Shown here: in pieces, positions 6,458-7,866 of the stretch
Layout of the letters: each line of letters starts with the position of its first letter
How positions within the stretch are numbered: position 1 is the stretch's first letter
Assembly: GCA_003248845.1 (NCBI GenBank)
Contig: QFPD01000080.1
Coordinates: forward strand, 1 to 7,866
Direction of reading: 5' to 3'
DNA from: Microbacterium sp.
GTDB lineage: Bacteria; Actinomycetota; Actinomycetes; Actinomycetales; Microbacteriaceae
DNA: 7,866 nucleotides
Program-made: the position numbers and the translations under genes
Notes under the pieces: model-generated
Told to the model about the DNA's origin: nothing
Databases searched by the model: none
Seen by the model: the letters and a program-made list of their open reading frames with translations, nothing else

Positions 6458-6797
6458 GCCCCTATAGCTCAGTTGGTTAGAGCAACGGACTTCAACATCA
6501 CAATGGAGCGCCGGCGTCGAAATACGCCGGATGACCGCCGCTATATGCTGGGACGCCCTGAGAGCCCGAGGTACTCGTCACGACCGCACCGGTTGTGGCA
6601 GTGACAATCCGAGGGATTGGGTAATCAGCAGGTAACCGCAAGGGAACCTCAGAGACTACACGCGGCGCACCTGACCGGCCCGGCCGAAGGTGAAGATATA
6701 GTCCAGACTGCAAGCCGGGTCATCCGTCCGGTGGCTGGGGAAAGCCCAGTGCAGCAGGTTAATCCGTGGGTCCAGGGTTCGAGCCCCTGTGGGGGCA
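6458..6797 (+). tRNA. tRNA-Lys(UUU), split in the anticodon by a group I intron
   Basis: Exon 1 (6458-6492) and exon 2 (6759-6797) join into a 74-nt tRNA in which every arm pairs. Acceptor: GCCCCTA with TGGGGGC (one U.G). D stem: GCTC/GAGC. Anticodon stem: ACGGA/TCCGT. Variable loop: GGGTC. T arm: CAGGG/CCCTG with loop TTCGAGC. The joined anticodon loop is CTTTTAA, anticodon UUU, which decodes AAA and AAG as lysine. The discriminator base is A, as expected for lysine and unlike the G of bacterial tRNA-Asn. The intron lies between U34 and U35. The 3' end continues ACCG, so the terminal A of CCA is not encoded. The gene can work only if the intron is removed. The exons show no damage, which argues that splicing occurs. 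Confidence 0.93.
6493..6758 (+). ncRNA. Group I self-splicing intron in tRNA-Lys
   Basis: A 266-nt ribozyme-type intron that should excise itself using a guanosine cofactor. P1: exon CUU plus intron CA (6490-6494) pairs with UGGAG (6504-6508), putting the required U.G pair at the 5' splice site (U6492.G6506). P2: 6511-6517/6524-6530. P3: 6536-6541/6662-6667. P4: GCTG 6547-6550/CAGC 6626-6629. Several hairpins between 6561 and 6619 (GTCAC/GTGAC, CAATCC/GGATTG) form an extended P5 region. P6: AGGT/ACCT (6630-6633/6646-6649) capped by a GCAA tetraloop. P7: GACTA 6654-6658 with TAGTC 6699-6703, inside the hallmark AAGATATAGTCC. P8: 6668-6672/6688-6692. P9 hairpins follow, including CTGGG/CCCAG (6735-6749). 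The intron ends in G6758. The short P7-P3 joint and AAGATATAGTCC resemble subgroup IC. It encodes no protein. Confidence 0.92.
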
Positions 6798-6838
6798 CCG
6801 CTGCAGGAATGTCCGATGTTGCCGATAGGACTTTCCCT

Positions 6839-7324
6839 ATGGAGTGGACCGCGGAAGCAGGCAAGCGCTGCGCGACTTGCGGTTTGACCAAGGCGTGCAC
6901 CGAGTTCAACCGCAAGCGCTCACGTCGTGACGGACTCCAAGAAACCTGCCGAGACTGCAATCGGGCGGCATCGCGTCGCTACTACGCAGAGAACCGTGAG
7001 CGACACATCCAGACGATCGTGGCACGAACTGCGAAGCGCCGACGCGAAGCGAAGACATTTCTCGCCGTCTATCTCAATGATCATCCGTGCGTCGACTGCG
7101 GACTTCGAGATCTCCGCGTTCTTGATTTCGATCACCGACCGGACTCGCTCAAACGCAAAGACGTCATGCAAATGGTGAAGGAGGGCTTCGGGATCGCTGC
7201 GATCATCGAGGAGATCGCCAGATGTGATGTGCGATGCCGAAATTGTCACGCCATCGTCACGCTGGAGCGTCGCCCAGACAATTGGCGTTCGCAAGCGATG
7301 TGCGCGCTTCATGACCCGGGCTGA
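6839..7324 (+). CDS. HNH endonuclease next to the intron-bearing tRNA
   Basis: A predicted DNA-cutting nuclease of 161 residues. An N-terminal zinc-ribbon-like module has C11-x2-C14 and C37-x2-C40 (KRCATCG, CRDCNRA), followed by a basic helical segment (SRRYYAENRERH, 45-75) likely to touch DNA. The HNH core has C84-x2-C87 (HPCVDCG), the metal-site VLDFDHRP (Asp98-His99), a helical stretch, then C133-x2-C136-His137 (CRNCHAIV). The middle Asn of the classic motif is not evident. ATG 6839 is chosen because AGGA lies 8 nt upstream; ATG 6809 is in frame but its AGGA touches the start codon. The open frame running back into the intron is not coding. It begins about 40 nt after tRNA exon 2 on the same strand. 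Base content looks lower in GC than the flanking genes, suggesting acquisition. Target and activity are unknown. Confidence 0.85.
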   Translation: MEWTAEAGKRCATCGLTKACTEFNRKRSRRDGLQETCRDCNRAASRRYYAENRERHIQTIVARTAKRRREAKTFLAVYLNDHPCVDCGLRDLRVLDFDHRPDSLKRKDVMQMVKEGFGIAAIIEEIARCDVRCRNCHAIVTLERRPDNWRSQAMCALHDPG

Positions 7325-7458
7325 CCTCGATCTGAAGCCAGACCTCTGACCGGACACGGGAATCGTCGAGATCGCCTTGCACGCCCGCTATCCGAGCCGC
7401 TCCAACGACGCGGTGCGACCGCCGGCACCCCCGCGCCGACGGCCGCACCGTCTCTTGA

Positions 7459-7495
7459 TCCCCTTGTCCCGAGGGGAGGAGTCCCCCGAGGGGGA
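7459..7495. terminator. Two tandem GC hairpins between converging genes
   Basis: First stem: TCCCCT (7459-7464) with AGGGGA (7472-7477), 7-nt loop. Second stem: TCCCC (7482-7486) with GGGGA (7491-7495), 4-nt loop. They lie between the end of the HNH gene (7324) and the stop of the reverse-strand fasciclin gene (7503), about 8 nt past the latter. No T-run follows, which is usual for actinobacterial terminators. They probably end the fasciclin transcript and may act in both directions. Nothing else is recognised in 7325-7458. Confidence 0.6.
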
Positions 7496-7502
7496 GTCGT
7501 GA

Positions 7503-7866
7503 TCAGTTGGTGGGCATGAGCACCGTGTCGATCAGGTACACGGTCGCGTTGGCGGTCTGCACGCCACCGCAGATGACCTTGGCGCCGTTGACCATCAGGT
7601 TGTCGCCCGAACCGGTGACGTCGACCTCGCCGCCCTCGACGGTCTTGTGCATGCCCGTGACCTCCGACGGGGTCAGCTGGCCGGGGACCACGTGGTACGT
7701 GAGGATCTTCGTGAGCGTCGCGCTGTCGGTCTTGAGCGAGTCGATCGTCGCGGCGTCGATCTTGCCGAACGCGTCGTCGACCGGTGCGAACACCGTGAAC
7801 TCGCTGCCGTTCAGGGTGTCGACGAGGTTCACGTCGGGGTTCAGCTGGCCGCTGACCGCGGCGGTG
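7503..7866 (-). CDS. Fasciclin-domain protein, C-terminal part, cut by window edge
   Basis: The frame is open from the right edge to the stop at 7503 (120 residues visible, N-terminus missing). It carries most of a fasciclin (FAS1) domain: [10 protein letters not shown], the H1 box [11 protein letters not shown], the central YH motif in [10 protein letters not shown], and the H2 region [14 protein letters not shown] at the C-terminus. FAS1 domains are extracellular adhesion modules. Bacterial examples such as mycobacterial MPT70/MPT83 are secreted proteins or lipoproteins of about 190-220 residues. The missing N-terminus would probably hold a signal peptide or lipobox plus the first FAS1 strands. 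The protein ends right after the domain, with no membrane anchor at the C-terminus. The GTG at 7832 is internal, not a start, because homologous sequence continues upstream of it. Confidence 0.92.
   Translation of the reverse strand, partial: TAAVSGQLNPDVNLVDTLNGSEFTVFAPVDDAFGKIDAATIDSLKTDSATLTKILTYHVVPGQLTPSEVTGMHKTVEGGEVDVTGSGDNLMVNGAKVICGGVQTANATVYLIDTVLMPTN

Noticed and set aside
6491..6757. Reading the split gene as tRNA-Asn(GUU) with the intron one base earlier at each end
   Set aside because: The 5' splice base would be U6491 paired to A6507 rather than in the required U.G pair, and the discriminator A73 fits Lys, not bacterial Asn (G73).
6617..6838. Longer HNH reading frame beginning inside the intron
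   Set aside because: This stretch is the intron 3' half and tRNA exon 2, which are fully explained as RNA structure. The zinc motifs and a proper ribosome binding site begin only at 6839 and beyond.
6458..7502. Integrative element inserted at the tRNA 3' end
   Set aside because: No second copy of the tRNA 3' end (att repeat), no integrase and no phage gene are visible in the window. Only the HNH gene is present.
1..7866. CRISPR arrays, insertion sequences, rRNA genes
   Set aside because: No regularly spaced repeats, transposase motifs with terminal inverted repeats or rRNA sequence were seen on either strand.

Overview
The window is GC-rich chromosomal DNA from a high-GC actinobacterium, most likely a Microbacteriaceae member (Microbacterium-like). 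Reasons: uniformly G/C-ending codons, a DUF2510 membrane protein, a DUF6412-YidC pair, an MMPL exporter, a fasciclin-domain protein, and promoters whose -10 boxes sit about 7 nt before the start codon (leaderless genes). The genus is inferred, not proven.

Layout. 1-840 (minus): most of a zinc-dependent alcohol dehydrogenase, cut by the left edge. 941-5130 (plus): a run of membrane-related genes: a 139-aa two-helix protein, a 754-aa MMPL/RND exporter with a 21-nt operator-like palindrome touching its start codon, the nicotinamidase PncA (ATGA overlap with the exporter), a DUF2510 four-helix protein (ATGA overlap with pncA) and a 73-residue hydrophobic protein. 5146-6273 (minus): a two-gene unit of a DUF6412 protein followed by a short YidC/Oxa1 insertase paralogue. 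7503-7866 (minus): the C-terminal part of a fasciclin-domain protein, cut by the right edge. Two tandem GC hairpins separate it from the converging HNH gene.

The unusual part is 6458-7324. A tRNA-Lys(UUU) gene is split in its anticodon by a 266-nt group I intron: exon 1 is 6458-6492, the intron 6493-6758, exon 2 6759-6797. The exons join into a 74-nt cloverleaf with every stem paired. The intron shows P1 with a U.G pair at the 5' splice site, P2 to P8, the conserved P7 strands and a terminal G. An HNH endonuclease gene with two C-x2-C pairs before its HNH core starts about 40 nt after exon 2, outside the intron and on the same strand. This looks like a tRNA intron with a possible free-standing homing nuclease beside it. 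A tRNA finder that does not model group I introns would probably miss this lysine tRNA.

How the genes relate: the exporter, pncA and DUF2510 genes overlap by 4 nt at each junction and are probably co-transcribed. PncA (nicotinamide recycling to NAD) has no obvious functional link to its membrane neighbours. The DUF6412-YidC unit probably supports insertion of a subset of membrane proteins.
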